A stretch of DNA of 64,000 nucleotides. Source: Atrina japonica. Its lineage: Eukaryota > Mollusca > Bivalvia > Pterioida > Pinnidae. This document shows positions 49,917 to 62,139 of the stretch, one piece after another; the first letter of the stretch is position 1, and every line of letters begins with the position of its first letter. The position numbers were made by a program, and so were the translations under genes. The notes under the pieces are model-generated. The model was not told where the DNA came from. It was given only the letters and a program-made list of their open reading frames with translations, and ran no database searches. The stretch lies in contig BROG01000555.1 of the NCBI GenBank assembly GCA_030159075.1, positions 97,001-161,000 on the forward strand. Reading direction: 5' to 3'.

Positions 49917-50469
49917 CGTTATAAAACATAATACGTTGAGATAGGACTGTTGTTGGAACGGAACAACGGATACCCACGTCTATGTTGTTTACACGTAATG
50001 GATTATATTTCAATATATAGTGATCCGTTGTCTTCCCTTTTGTGAGATTAGAACAATGTATAATTAGTACTTCCACATCTAAGTACGATGTTAAACAATG
50101 GCAACACGGTTCAATCGATACAAAAAATCAATAACTTGTCACCTGAAGGAACCACACGTGTCATATTCTGGCACCTGTGCTTAAAGTATGACGACACTCC
50201 TCGCACCTTGAGTCAGTGAGGACAATGGTGACAAATAATCCAACATTGTTCTGAAAGAAATGGAAATCATTGATTTTATACCGGGTGCGAAGGTCATTGA
50301 CATGGTATTATGACATATAAACAAAGCAAACATTTGACATCTATTTATTTCTACCGCTTCCTCCTAGCCGACAAGGTAATCCTACATACACACGTAGCTC
50401 ACTTTCAAAGGACGAGGTCCTTCAAAATCATGTGTCCGTATAACGCTCTTTTGATGTACCTACAGCCGA

Positions 50470-50685
50470 TACTGATTTTGAGCTACCATATTTATATTGA
50501 ATACCTAAACTTCATAAAACCCTATATAAGCAGTGGTACATAGCAGGTTCTAGCAAATATTCTAACAAACCTTTATCTTTACTCCTTACCAAGATATTGA
50601 CAGCCTTTCAGGAGAAACTTCAGCAATATTGTACAGTTGCTTATTCCAGAAGCAGTGGAAATCAGATGTGGATACTTTAAAATTC
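50470..50685 (+). pseudogene. Penelope-like reverse transcriptase fragment, N-terminal part
   Basis: The frame reads DFELPYLY, a stop in place of an expected Trp (TGA), then IPKLHKTLYKQWYIAGSSK, LSLLLTKILTAFQEKLQQYC and NQMWIL before another stop. LPYLYxIPKLHK is the conserved fingers region of Penelope-like reverse transcriptases. The catalytic part is absent: the sequence passes directly to the element's 3' tail at 50690, so this is an internal deletion. Confidence 0.75.
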
Positions 50686-50689
50686 TAAA

Positions 50690-50885
50690 CAACTTTTGTG
50701 ACGAGGATTCGTTCCTCACGTATTTGATTTGGACTTGACTGTGGACTCACAGCGGGTGTGACCGGCCGACAGGGGATGCTTACTCCTCCATGGCACCTGT
50801 CCATGTCCATTTTTACTGGATTTGTATCTGTATCCTGGAGATCCTAAAAATTTATACTTTGGTATCTGAGATGCTTTATATAATT
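50690..50885 (+). mobile_element. Penelope-like element 3' tail
   Basis: TGACGAGGATTCGTTCCTCA, GTGTGACCGGCCGACAGGGG, ATGCTTACTCCTCCATGGC, and TTTATACTTTGGTATCTGAG occur in order. The same tail appears at 60010-60490 and 62835-63010 (plus) and at 58660-58860 and 62655-62800 (minus). Nothing is recognised at 50890-51715 except a 68-codon open frame of unknown meaning at 51459-51665. Confidence 0.65.
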
Positions 50886-51717
50886 ATGCTATAATGAAGT
50901 CTTGCTTTAGTGCAGAGAAATAATCCGGAGTTTGATACCATGATTACGACGACCGGCAAATAAACCATTGAAACCTGTTGTTATGTCGATTTTATTCCAA
51001 ATTTCAAAACTTTACGACGTGTGTCGTCACAAAATTGATCAGATTCGAGTTCTTCCATTTTGTCATGTATTGTTCATATAAGTTTGCAGCTTAACAGAAA
51101 ATAATGTGACCTAAATTATTTCCGGTTAAGACAATAATCGAATAGATGACCAAAGCTATGGCTAACATACATGTAGAGGGAGCCAGATTTAAAATTCACT
51201 CATTAGGACAGGCCTGACAATTGTCATCTTTGCAAAAAAAAAAAGAAAAAAAAAACCAATGCGAAACCGGAAGTTACCTAGGACTAATTTTTGTCATCAT
51301 GTGATCTGAGTAGAAAGTATTCCGAAAAAGCCGAACGGAATTGAACAACTAAGAAAAGGCCTAATCTGATTATCCTGGACCAGGTGTATCAAAATTTAAG
51401 AATACACTAGCTTAACGTTTTATTTGACTATTTTGACTATTCAAAAAATGAGAATTTCTTGATATGGTTGACTAAGATACACATTATTTTCTGTCACATG
51501 GAAATATTGTATAGAATTCGTGATTTTCTAGAAAAAAACAAATATGTCGAATGTGATACTATAAATTTGAGCAAGCACTCGAACTATATGTCGATGTTTC
51601 TGAGATTTTATCAAATGTGTAATGATTTCCATCACCAATTCCGACTGTACAAAAATTCTAGTTGAATAAATTCTCTATTATTTGTTATTATATTAAACTT
51701 GAGCCTGAGTAAATTTG

Positions 51718-51720
<3 letters not shown>

Positions 51721-51809
<89 letters not shown>
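51721..51809. repeat. TA microsatellite
   Basis: About 88 bp of pure TA. Confidence 0.95.
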
Positions 51810-51812
<3 letters not shown>

Positions 51813-51854
51813 GAAATAAAAAGTCATTGGTACAGTAGAAATAGTAGAACAATT

Positions 51855-52333
51855 ATTATTCAGAACAACACATTCCTTTGATCATAGTAAATATAATTAT
51901 TCTGTGCAACATGCCCCGAGTGTAAAGAAAACTATATAGGACAAACCGGAACCAAACTGTTCGACCGAGTAAGGGTTCATAGGCAGCAGATAACGGACCC
52001 TTCAGCGAGCAACTCCCCGTGTAGTGAACATTTCTAGATATGTGGACAAGGAAAATTCGAAATGTTTCCTTTCTTTAAAATTTGGTCAGAGGACGAAAAT
52101 TTAAGAAAAGCCAAAGAATCAAAAGTTTTAATCCGAAACTAAACAGGAAATGACTTTAACATTTTCCAACTGCAATAGCTACCACTGAACGTTACTATGA
52201 CGATAACGTCATAAGTAATAATCATTGTCACTTGGCAACGTTTTACTCTGTCTCAAGAGCCGCTATGGCTGAAAGGCTAACAGAAGAATAATTATATTTA
52301 CTATGATCAAAGGAATGTGTTGTTCTAAATAAT
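51855..52333. mobile_element. GIY-YIG fragment between 48-bp inverted repeats
   Basis: 51855-51902 and 52286-52333 are inverted copies of each other (47 of 48 match; the single difference is CAGAAC versus TAGAAC). Both contain AGAACAACACATTCCTTTGA then TCATAGTAAATATAATTATT. The 383 bp between hold a GIY-YIG endonuclease fragment on the plus strand. Sequence outside the arms is not mirrored. This arrangement is not the usual Penelope-like layout that I know. Confidence 0.8.
51906..52180 (+). pseudogene. Penelope-like GIY-YIG endonuclease domain fragment
   Basis: The frame reads FCATCPECKENYIGQTGTK then LFDRVRVHRQQI, with the YIG of the second motif, the following Thr-Gly and the Arg/His/Gln positions of the GIY-YIG fold, preceded by a CxxC pair. 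After a TAG (HF*ICGQGKFEMFPFFKIW) it continues in frame to KVLIRN and a second stop. Such domains form the C-terminus of Penelope-like polyproteins and nick target DNA. Here it is detached from any reverse transcriptase: the nearest is 1.2 kb upstream and truncated. Confidence 0.75.
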
Positions 52334-52356
52334 ATGTATATCATATGTACACTAGT

Positions 52357-52474
52357 GTCATGTTTTAATTTTTGAATTTACTATGTGGGAGGTAAATACA
52401 AAAATTAAAACATGACAACTTTAAATTTTTGAATTTACTAGGTGGGAGGTAAATACGAAAATTAAAACATGACA
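52357..52474. repeat. Hairpin plus tandem half copy
   Basis: 52357-52381 (GTCATGTTTTAATTTTTGAA then TTTAC) pairs with 52392-52416, 24 of 25 bases, around the loop TATGTGGGAG. A second partial copy follows at 52423-52474, and a third at 53579-53626 (GTGTCATGTTGTAAATTTTG). The mirrored ends at 52450-52475 and 53579-53605 could bound a ~1.15 kb element. Confidence 0.7.
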
Positions 52475-53070
52475 CTATTAATGGATTCTCATTAAGCATT
52501 ACGATAAAATAATATGATAAAAACAAAATTGTCACAAAAGAGATGATATGTTCTCATTTGTATTAAAATGTATTTTCAAACATGTTTATTTACCGTAATC
52601 AGTACATTTCCCTCTTTTTGGGGAATATTTTATGCTATTAATAGGAATTCCCTTTTAAATATTATAAATATAATACCAAAGTTATAATGCTTACGACTAT
52701 CGTTTCTGTTAATTAGACTTCATCAGTTGAGCTCCAATTTAGAATTGATGCATCTATGAAATTAAAAAGAATATTTAAAGTATTAATTGAGAGAAAATTG
52801 TTTTGAGTTTTGGAATCGACTATATATTGTTCTTTCTGATTCAGGGTTTTCCATCAATTTCGAATTCCCATTTTATCTGATTGCCTGTATATTTTAATAT
52901 TTTAAAGATAATACAGTTTGTAAGATATGAGTATTTTGAGTCTTGGATGTTTCAAATATCTATTATGACCAGACTAAAACATGAACATATAAAGAATGAA
53001 AATTAAAATTCACCGTGCAAATGGATATAAAATTATAGAATTCGGGAAAATAATTTCCAGCGACAAAAGG

Positions 53071-53438
<368 letters not shown>

Positions 53439-53590
53439 TATCGATACATCATTAATTATCCAAAATTATCTTGTGCATTGTGTATTTGAATCTTAAGTAC
53501 ACACCTTTCTTACGTAACTTACTTTCGTTTTCCATTTACTAAAGATTAGATGAAAAGATACAATATCTTACCATATACGTGTCATGTTGT

Positions 53591-53706
<116 letters not shown>

Positions 53707-54584
53707 AGGATTATTTTTCATGGAATGTTCATGCAATGACTCAAGTGGAAAAGAATACAATGAGCAGCATGAAGTGATGATTTTTTTTTTACTGTAGAAT
53801 GCGTTTACTCATATCAAAGTATATAAATTAGTACAAATGGATATTCGATACTGCAAGTCGATTTGATACGACAAACCGGATACATGGGGTCAGGTTGGTT
53901 ACCATTTCATAATGCCTGTCATTAGGTATTACTTTCGTATTGTTCAATCCTGTGACTCTTTGTTCATATTTCGGAACAAACGAAGTCCATTTCCCCCGCT
54001 ACTTCTTCTATTACTACAAAATGTGTTTTTATATCTTGTAGAGAACGAATTATTATTTTGTTTGTTTATATTTTACAGATTTAAACGAAAATGAGGTTTT
54101 ATGATGATGACATTGAGAAAAAACTCGAAAATATGTGATGATGTAGCGTATCTAAACAGTTTTAATTAAGCATTGAATTGCTGCCAGGTGGCATTCATGG
54201 GCTTATGGATAAAAGGCAAATTTCACGAAGCTTACGTCTCTGTTTTAATTTTTTTAAATGTAACACAATTCCTAGAACAGCCGTTGGCAGTTATATGATA
54301 ATGAACATCATTTTCGCTGTAGTGCCAGTGCAAACAGATGGTAAATATAATGCTGTTACATGGTGTTTATATCTAGAACGCATGCCAGTCGACTGGCATA
54401 TATTGTCGTCCCAAATATTAACCCCTCTGCATGAAATTTTAGATTGTTAAAAAGAAGAACTTGTATGTTTGATGTTAAAGATAATGGCATTGATGATGAT
54501 GGTTATGATGATGATGACGCCGACAACGATGATGATGAATTTGTTGATTAAAAGTTGATGATACTGATCACATTAACGCCAATA

Positions 54585-54671
54585 TTAACCCATCAACCCC
54601 CTCAAACAGACTCTTCTGTAAATCAATGACTTAGACCAGTCCAAATGTATTTTTAGGGGTGAATGAGTTAA
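54585..54671. mobile_element. MITE with TTAA at both ends, CATCAACCCC family
   Basis: It runs from TTAACCCATCAACCCCCTCA to TTTAGGGGTGAATGAGTTAA, 87 bp. The TTAA target is typical of piggyBac-type elements, so that superfamily is a fair guess. It is nearly the same as 34116-34206 in intron 1. 54680-55245 holds nothing I recognise. Confidence 0.8.
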
Positions 54672-55248
54672 GCTGTTGAATGAAAATTATTCCTGAAGAC
54701 AATATTAAGATATACCCAAACAAACTCTTTTTTTTATCGTCGTCACGTATATTTTCGATCTTGTGACGCCGTTACTCAGGTAGTTTATTGTTTTATAAAC
54801 AAACTAAATACTTATTGACGCCGGATGTTGGTCATTGAATATTCAATTATTGTAGCCCAGAGAGGCACGTGATCACTCTAAACATTATCAATAACATACT
54901 TAAATGCTCATAAGGTACTTTGTAATTCCTTGTAGATGCCGCGTCTTACTACATATGCCGTCTATGTGTCACACAAATCCTGTAATAAAGCTATGAAAAG
55001 ACAATAAAATAGAATTCAGAAATTATACTGACTTCCTCAACAAACAGAAATTTGAATATCCACTTTCCAAACAAATTTAGCAGTAAAATATTTTATTTGA
55101 TTTTGTTAATCCAATAAATTTCAAGAGTTTACCAAGTCAGTCTGAATTTAAACCAAATTTAACTGATTAACAAAGTTATATGGATATATGTTTATAACAA
55201 CTGATTATAGGAATCGCGAATGCTAAAAAATAATTTTAAAAAAAAACC

Positions 55249-55640
55249 AATTAAAGGGGCATTTGCAGTGTTTTCTTTTTCATTTTTTCTTTCCTTTTTA
55301 CGACTTAGATTGATATGTACACTGACAAAAAATCTTTGATTCCTATATATTTTGTGAAAATGGCATGAGAAACCCAGTCCGGCAGTTATTCACTTGCAAA
55401 TTGATAAACTCCGCCTAATACTTAGATTGATGTGCAATATAAAAACAAAAAAGTTATACACATGCATAAAAATCCTTAAATTCCTATATACATGTATTTT
55501 GTGAAAATTGCTTGAGGAACCCAGGTTTGCCAGTTTTTCAGTTTCAATGGATTAACTCAACGTTACTATTTGTATATGAATACCACACTGGACCTGACCT
55601 TATTTTCACAAAAATATAGGAATATGAGATTTTGATGCTA
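55249..55640. mobile_element. TTAAAGG-GCATTA family, composite copy
   Basis: It starts ATTAAAGGGGCATTTGCAGT. CCTATATATTTTGTGAAAAT, GAGAAACCCAG and ACTTGCAAATTGAT are followed by a second, similar run (ATACATGTATTTTGTGAAAA, GAGGAACCCAGGTTTGCC), so two partial copies are joined head to tail. Confidence 0.6.
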
Positions 55641-55984
55641 ACAAAATGTAAATGGAAGTAGGTGCCTCTGTACATGAAGTTTAAATGTCAATTTTGAGAC
55701 CACAGCTACCGTCGTCTTATTCAAAGCTTCTGAATGGAATTTGATTCTTATTTATAAAGGAGCAGATCGACTAAAACAGTGGCACAATTGGCTCCCATTG
55801 AAATGTCTCCAAACTCAACATATATATTATGTATTATATATTCCAGCATCTTTTTTAAATCAACGTCAGTGTATTTTTGTGTCGTGATTACCAATGACTA
55901 GGTATTCAAATTTCCGGATACCCCTTTGAGTGGAAGAACAGTTGTTGATGATACCAAAAGTCTCTCTTTTAATCTATAGTGCGG

Positions 55985-57350
55985 AATTCTTGTACAAAGT
56001 TTAGAAAAGTCGTATGCTTTGACAGAGATTTTAGAAAAATTGTTTGTGATGCAGATTTTTGCAAATTCCAAAGATGCACAAAAACCCCTATAAACACCGA
56101 TTCATTGCGGGGTAATCAAAGTGCTCCACCAAGCCTTTATCTATTTTACTCACAAAACTTCTTACACATATTAAACAAGGTCTTCAGAAGTACTATACAA
56201 CGGCCTACTCAAGAAGCAGAGTCAATCAGATGTGGATCCTAAAGAATCCAAAAGAATTGTTGGAACATTTATACTCTTCAATTTTCAAACATATTACATG
56301 CATTTTGCAATCTTTTGATTTTTCGACCCTTACAAACAATTCCTCATCAAAAACTCAAAACCAGGTTAACATCTATTATACAACTTCGTATAGAAAAATG
56401 GAAATCGCAGAGATAAATATTTAGTCTTAGGTCATGAGGAACCTTATTTTGCGAAGGAACAGTCTGATTCCAATAACAAGTACACTGATGACTATATCTT
56501 CAAGATGCTGGGATTTCTGGTAGACAATATCTTCGTGGTTTTTGTGTGAAAAATTTTCCAACAAATTGTCGGCATTCCAATGGGTACCAATTGTGCACCT
56601 CTTTCGGCTGATATCTTTTTGTATTCACACGAAGCGGAATCTGTACAGTCCTTTGTTTCCAAAGGAAGCAAACAGTTAGCATCTCGGTTCAGTTTTGCTT
56701 ACAGGCATATCGACGACGTCCTGTCCATAGATAATTCGGAATTTCAGAATTACCTCGGCCAGATGTATCCTGTTTAACGAGTGTGAGACGACAGAGAACA
56801 AAACATCTGCAACTTATCTAGATTTACTCATGTCTACTGGAAAAGACTGGAGTCGACTGTCCACCTCACACCTCCCTTTATGACAAACGCGACGATTTCC
56901 ACATCACGAACTTCCCATTTCTAAGTAATAATATGCCATCTTCTCCTGCCTATGGCGTTTTCATTTCACAACTAACACGATATGCCAGGGCATGCTCTTC
57001 TTATGAATGTTTTATTCTGAGAGAGAAACTACTAGCCAATAAACTACTTACACAAGGTGACGTTGTTGAACGCTTGAAATAGTCGTTTAAGAAGTTTCAT
57101 GGTCGACACGGGGATCTTGATAAACGTTATGATGTCCCACTCTCAGTAATATTAGACAGTAATCTGGAGCACGACCACAGACAGTGACCCCCTTTCGCCA
57201 ATAGTGCTTTTTATCGAACTTGACCTTATCACCGAATTTGACCCGTTCATTGAACTCGAAAGGTTTCTATGGAACATTTGCGACAGATGTGGAATGCCAG
57301 CGCAGAGGACGCTAACTCCTTCCGGACACCTGGCCTTATCCCGTTTGTGA
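55985..57350 (+). pseudogene. Penelope-like reverse transcriptase, main catalytic part, broken
   Basis: In order, over several frames: SPPSLYLFYSQNFLHI-type fingers region with SRVNQMWILKN (about 56200), SFDFSTL (about 56310), LGHEEPYF (about 56430), VGIPMGTNCAPLSADIFLY (about 56570), the catalytic YRHIDDVLS (Asp-Asp at 56712-56717), LYDKRDDFHITNFPF (about 56880) and PAYGVFISQLTRYARACSSY (about 56950). Several frameshifts and stops interrupt it, so it is dead. The catalytic pair itself is intact. A diverged tail (about 57240-57350, ACGCTAACTCCTTCCGGACA) follows. No GIY-YIG domain is attached. Confidence 0.85.
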
Positions 57351-58655
57351 TTTGCAATTGTTCTTCATGTTGAGTTCTTCATGTCGAATTCGTCGTGTTC
57401 TAATGGACTAGAGTTTCGATTATTAATTGGTACTTCTTAATTTTTACTTTAGTATAATCGGCTGGTACCGGAATTAATGTTTTTGTAAACCGAAATACAA
57501 AATCTAATTTAGATATAAAAATTCCGTCACCTTTGGAAAGATACCAAAGCTAGTATTTTGGTACAAGCTGATTGCTTTAAAACTTTATTACTCTTAGACG
57601 GGTTAGACGACAAAACTTTAGGATATGATCATTATAAATTCGATACATGCCATTTTTTCGGATTTATTCGTTTTAAAATTCGAACGCAACTGATGACGTT
57701 TTCATGACGTAAATGATCGTAGTCTTTCGATATGTTAAAAAACTACTGTATATCTGCAAATTTTCGGTACTTGTTACTTTTGGCATTTTACGAGAGAAAA
57801 CATATTCACTCGAGCTCTTTTTTTGTAATTGCCCTAAATAACCATATTCTCACGGATGGCATGTATTCCCGTGCTTTTTTAATTATTTGGCTTGATAATT
57901 TCGCTTTCAATTTAAATTCACTATCTCATGTAATTGCGAAAATTTAACAAAAGCGAAAAATTGCAGGTAAACAGTATACCTGTGGTATTATGCTTTGATT
58001 TCTATCACGGATAGTTCTACTAAGGTAAAGTGGTACGTGAAAAAAATACAAGTATGAATAAAACAGGATTGTTGTCAAGTATATTAGGTACTAGTATTTA
58101 TGATTATGTAAGTCAAATCTCGGAAAATATTATTCATAGAGGTTGTATTGCTTAAATATTGGAACCCGAAGATTTTGGCGGGACACAAGTTTTAAATCTA
58201 TTCCCGAGATAATATTTTCGCGATTTTGTATGCCCATTTCATCATACTGTTATCATACTTCATTACTCGATAATTTTATTTTCGCGAGGAAGAGCTCTTG
58301 CGAAATCACGCGTAAATAAAATTCTCGCGAATGAGACCGGATTTACAGTGTTTTAAATTAAGCGCTACACAGACGAAATAGTCTTCGGGCGAAGTAAAAC
58401 ATTATCACCAACCACGTCAATCGACCAATCAAACAATTAAGCAATTATCTAGTTAAGTAATCTGATGACATTGACGTGTGATGCTGTTATGAGATATTAT
58501 TAATATAAGACAAGATTTTATAATGTATAACGCGTTATAATGTACTTGAACCGTATAACATCGATATTAATAAATATCAAAACATAATGTCTATATATAC
58601 AATGAGTATCTACGTTTTTATCGGACAGTGACACCAATGTACCAGTGAATGAAAA
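57350..58655. other. Intergenic sequence with element fragments
   Basis: 57730-57965 (AACTACTGTATATCTGCAAA start, TTGCAGGTAAACAGTATACC end) looks like an inverted-ended TACTGTA element. 58175-58360 (TTTTCGCGAGGAAGAGCTC, ATTCTCGCGAATGAGACC, GGATTTACAGTG end) is the CpG-rich relative of 30610-30775. The rest shows nothing I recognise. Confidence 0.45.
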
Positions 58656-58659
58656 AGTT

Positions 58660-58860
58660 CGTTTTTCCAAGCCTGTAACTTGTGTTATGTTTAGGTATAA
58701 ATACATAAAACATATCACGGATACCAAAGTATTAATCTTCAGAATGTCCAGGATACAAATATACAAATCTATTAAACACTGGACAAAATCGGAGGTTTGG
58801 AAATTCAGAAGTGGGATCAGGTGTCATGGAGGTGAAAACATTCCCTGTTGATTGGTCACA
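58660..58860 (-). mobile_element. Penelope-like element 3' tail, inverted
   Basis: Read on the minus strand it has GTGTGACCAATCAACAGGGA, the CCTCCATGACACCTGATCCC phrase, TTTTGTCCAGTGTTTAATAG and TATCCTGGACATTCTGAAG. It is a diverged copy of 50750-50870 in opposite orientation. Confidence 0.6.
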
Positions 58861-59093
58861 CCCACCGCCGTGTTATTATTGATCATGACGATTGCGACCT
58901 TGTACTACACATAAACCCAGTAACAAGTACAGCTGATTATTCAGTAGTATACTAATATTTTCACTTGACAGAATTATTTTCAGTTTTGAAATATTAAACA
59001 ACTAAGATTTTGTAACTTTTACGCAATGTTTGATAATTCATTTAATTCATTTAATATCTACACATAAATACACTGAATTTAATGTAAAAAATG

Positions 59094-59340
59094 AGACGGT
59101 CTTGATCAGTCGGTAGCGCGCTCGACTCTTGACCTTGAGGTCGTGAGTTCTAGTCTAGCCGGCGACAAGTTGGTTTCCTGTCTTTCGGATGAGACAGTAA
59201 AAATCGAGTTCCCGTGTCACAGAAGGTGTTGGCACGTTAAAGAACCCTCACTGCTCAATGGTCAAAATTTGAAGCCCTTCACCGGCATATGGTGGCGTCT
59301 CTTGAGTGGGACGTTAAACAACAATAAACAAACAAATATA
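59094..59340 (+). mobile_element. tRNA-derived SINE with internal deletions
   Basis: It has TTGATCAGTCGGTAGCGCGC (A box), GAGGTCGTGAGTTCTAGTC (B box), CTGTCTTTCGGATGAGACAG, GTTAAAGAACCCTCACTGC, and ends ACGTTAAACAACAATAAACA then AACAAATA. It lacks the GCCATAAGTGCCGAGC and CCATATGAGTGAAATA segments of 7327-7610. It sits directly upstream of a reverse transcriptase fragment. Confidence 0.85.
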
Positions 59341-59359
59341 AAAAAAAATGATGAAATTT

Positions 59360-59960
59360 TTAGTAGACAGTATTGTAATGTTTGGAGACCAGGTATTTCA
59401 GCAAACTGTCGGCATTCCCATGGGAACTAATTGTGCTCTTTTATCGGCTGACCTGCTCCTTTATTCATACGAAGCAGACTTCATTCAGAACTTCTGAATC
59501 AAAAGAAAAAGCTAACGGTGACCTTAAATTTGACGTTTAAATATATCGATATCAATTAATAATGACAATTTTCATACATATGTCAATGTGATATATCCCA
59601 AACGGACGAATTAAAATTACAACAGAATCAGGCACACAGTTTTCCTATTTGGACATTTGACTTACTATATACTCAGAGAAGAAATAAACAACCAGTCTAT
59701 ACGACAAACGCGACGATTGCTATTTGCTTATCGTAATTTTTCCACATTTAAGTAGTAATATCCTGCACTGACCTTCACATGGTGTTTATATCTCACAAAT
59801 GTTCCAATGTGCCAGTGCGATTCCAACACATGAACACTTAAATTGCAGAAGTAAACTACTTACTGACAAATTATTGACACAGGGATATCGAAAATCGCTC
59901 CGCAAATTTTACGATCGGTATAATTGTTTGTTTGCAATTACTCCGTTTTACTAAATGAAA
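59360..59960 (+). pseudogene. Penelope-like reverse transcriptase fragment, decayed
   Basis: It reads GDQVFQQTVGIPMGTN then CALLSADLLLYSYEADFI, a stop, then FKYIDIN, where the expected catalytic YIDD has become YIDI, so the second aspartate is lost. Downstream, LYDKRDD-like and HGVYISQMFQCASA-like words appear in shifting frames. It is more decayed than the copy at 55985. Confidence 0.8.
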
Positions 59961-60009
59961 TGTTGAGTTACCTTGTCCGATAGCGGTTGTTGAGTCGTGT
60001 GTACCAGTT

Positions 60010-60490
60010 TTGACGAGGATTTATTTCTTATCTTATTTCATTTGAGTTAGATTGTGGACTCAAGGCAGGTGTGACCGGCCGACAGGGAACGCTCACTCCT
60101 CCATGACACCTGACTCCACATCAGGATTCCAAGAGGTTCGTGTTTGTCCATTTTTGCCGGATTTGTATCTGTGTCCTGGACATGCTAAATGTTTATACTT
60201 TGAGATGTTTTATATTTATTTATATTGTATATTTTGTATTGTATTCCACATCTGGATTCCAATAGGTCCGTGTTTGTCTTATATTCACCAAGGCCCGACA
60301 CGATAAAACTTAAGTCTAAAAATTTCACTCAACTTTGACAAATCCTGAAATCTGATTGGCTGAGCAGGCTCAGTTGAGAATATTCTCAGACATAAGTAAA
60401 TTCACAAGTTCTATGGTGTCGGACCCAGATTTATAATTGTATCCTGGACATCCTGAAGATTTATACTTTGGCACCTGATATTTCTATAAT
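60010..60490 (+). mobile_element. Penelope-like 3' tail interrupted by a MITE
   Basis: TTTTGACGAGGATTTATTTC, GTGTGACCGGCCGACAGGGA, TCACTCCTCCATGACACCTG then GGATTTGTATCTGTGTCCTG with a second partial unit (TCTGGATTCCAATAGGTCCG). The tail breaks at 60290 and resumes at 60428 with TTTATAATTGTATCCTGGAC and TTTATACTTTGGCACCTGA. Confidence 0.65.
60290..60427. mobile_element. MITE with GGCCCGACAC ends inside the tail
   Basis: The left end GGCCCGACACGATAAAACTT then AAGTCT mirrors the right end, read inverted, GGGTCCGACACCATAGAACT then TGTGAA. About 137 bp, containing GATTGGCTGAGCAGGCTCAG. It interrupts the Penelope-like tail. Target duplication not determined. Confidence 0.7.
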
Positions 60491-62135
60491 TGATTTAACA
60501 TTTGGCCTTACTATTTTTTCTTTCGGAACCATACATCAATTTAAAGTACGGATCCAACTGATGAAAATATGATTAGCATATAATTTTGAGCATTTTTTTT
60601 TTGTAGAAACGTTTGATTTATGTTTGTTAGTTTCAGTAGTATTTTACGTCATACTCCAGAAATTTTCTGTTATTTAGTGGCGACCACTTTTAATGGTAGA
60701 GAGGACCTAATCAAATGTCCCAAAGTTATATATTTTTCTCTACCACCCTGCGCCATAATATCACCGAAACGGAATTTCATTTTATAATGGTAACACACTA
60801 AAGAAAATCCTTAAGTATTTCAAGCTTCCTTCTTTGAACACATACGTTACAATAGTGTTGCTATTTTCAGTTTACTATAAATCGATGTTAGAGTTTGTTT
60901 TGAAATATAAATCTTTTGATTATATCATTTGAATCACGGGGGTTTATAACCAACAGTATAATCTTCTCTTAGAAGGATATTAATCAAACATCTACAGTAT
61001 TGTCGATCCTTAAGTAAGAGGTATGTAATTAGTGAAATGCGAGGTTATTCAAAGACACATGGTTCAAAACGGTATACACAATAGTCAACAGCTTTGAAAT
61101 TGACCGCGAAGCTATGATTATAGGTTAAGAATCTTTGTACATTACCTTTATTGTTTTGAAATGACAATCAAATTGTTTTTCTGAATAGATAAGTTTAAAA
61201 AATGCCGAGAAACCGTAACACGTGTTTATGATATTTATTGTAATGCCAATGTATATGGATTGTTTTATGTCTATTGCATAAGATTAACTGAATTAATTCA
61301 ATCCAAGTTCAAGGTGACATTGACGTTGGTGGTATGACACACCGATTTCCCATGTATAATTATATTTTAAATTTCAGCGATACTGTTCAAGTCTTATTGA
61401 TAGAAACGATTGTTGATGATATTGTTCATACCAGTGTTAACATACAAATATGGTAAAAACTGGACAGGCACTGACATGTGGAGAAAAGGAGATTCACAAA
61501 CACGTGGTGAGGTGGATAACCTGGCAGGGTGGAGTCTCGTGCTTGTTGGTATATATCGTGTTAAATAAGTTTGAAAATTGTCATTAAAATTTATAACTTC
61601 GATATATCGAAATGTCAAATAAGAGTCGAAAGCTAGGTTTTTCCTTTTCTCTTCAGAGGCATTTGAATGAAGCGTTAACCATCTGAATACAGGAATTAGT
61701 CGCCTGCTAACTGCGTACTATCAGTACCCACTTGAATGTCGACCATTTGCTCTCGACAGACTTTATTCTGTTTAGAATTATCAGCATCATTCATTATCAC
61801 CCATGTTCTTGTGTTTACGATCAGAGTAATGTTGGACAAAATACTGATGGATGACCGCAGAAAGTTAAATTTTAAATTTCGAGAACCGCTTTTAGTGAAA
61901 ACAAATATTCATATACATGTACGATGCTATACAAATAATATGCTATTTTGGAAGAAAATTATTGTATCAAGAAAAGATAAGGGGTATATTTTATGATATG
62001 AATATGAGAACAACTGCGTGCCTTAAACTTTTTTTGTGTTTTAGTATCCAAATCTGATTACAGTTCCTCGAATAAGCGGTTGTATAGTACAGCCTTGCAT
62101 TAAATTGTACGGTTTATTATTATTACTTCATTTGC
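60490..62135. other. Intergenic, nothing recognised
   Basis: AT-rich sequence with no open frame of coding character and no repeat family that I can match. 61736-61996 carries an 86-codon open frame without known motifs. Confidence 0.5.
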
Positions 62136-62139
62136 AATT

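Noticed and set aside
51459..51665. 68-codon open frame upstream of the GIY-YIG unit
   Set aside because: Not recognisably part of a Penelope-like protein; AT-rich and short.
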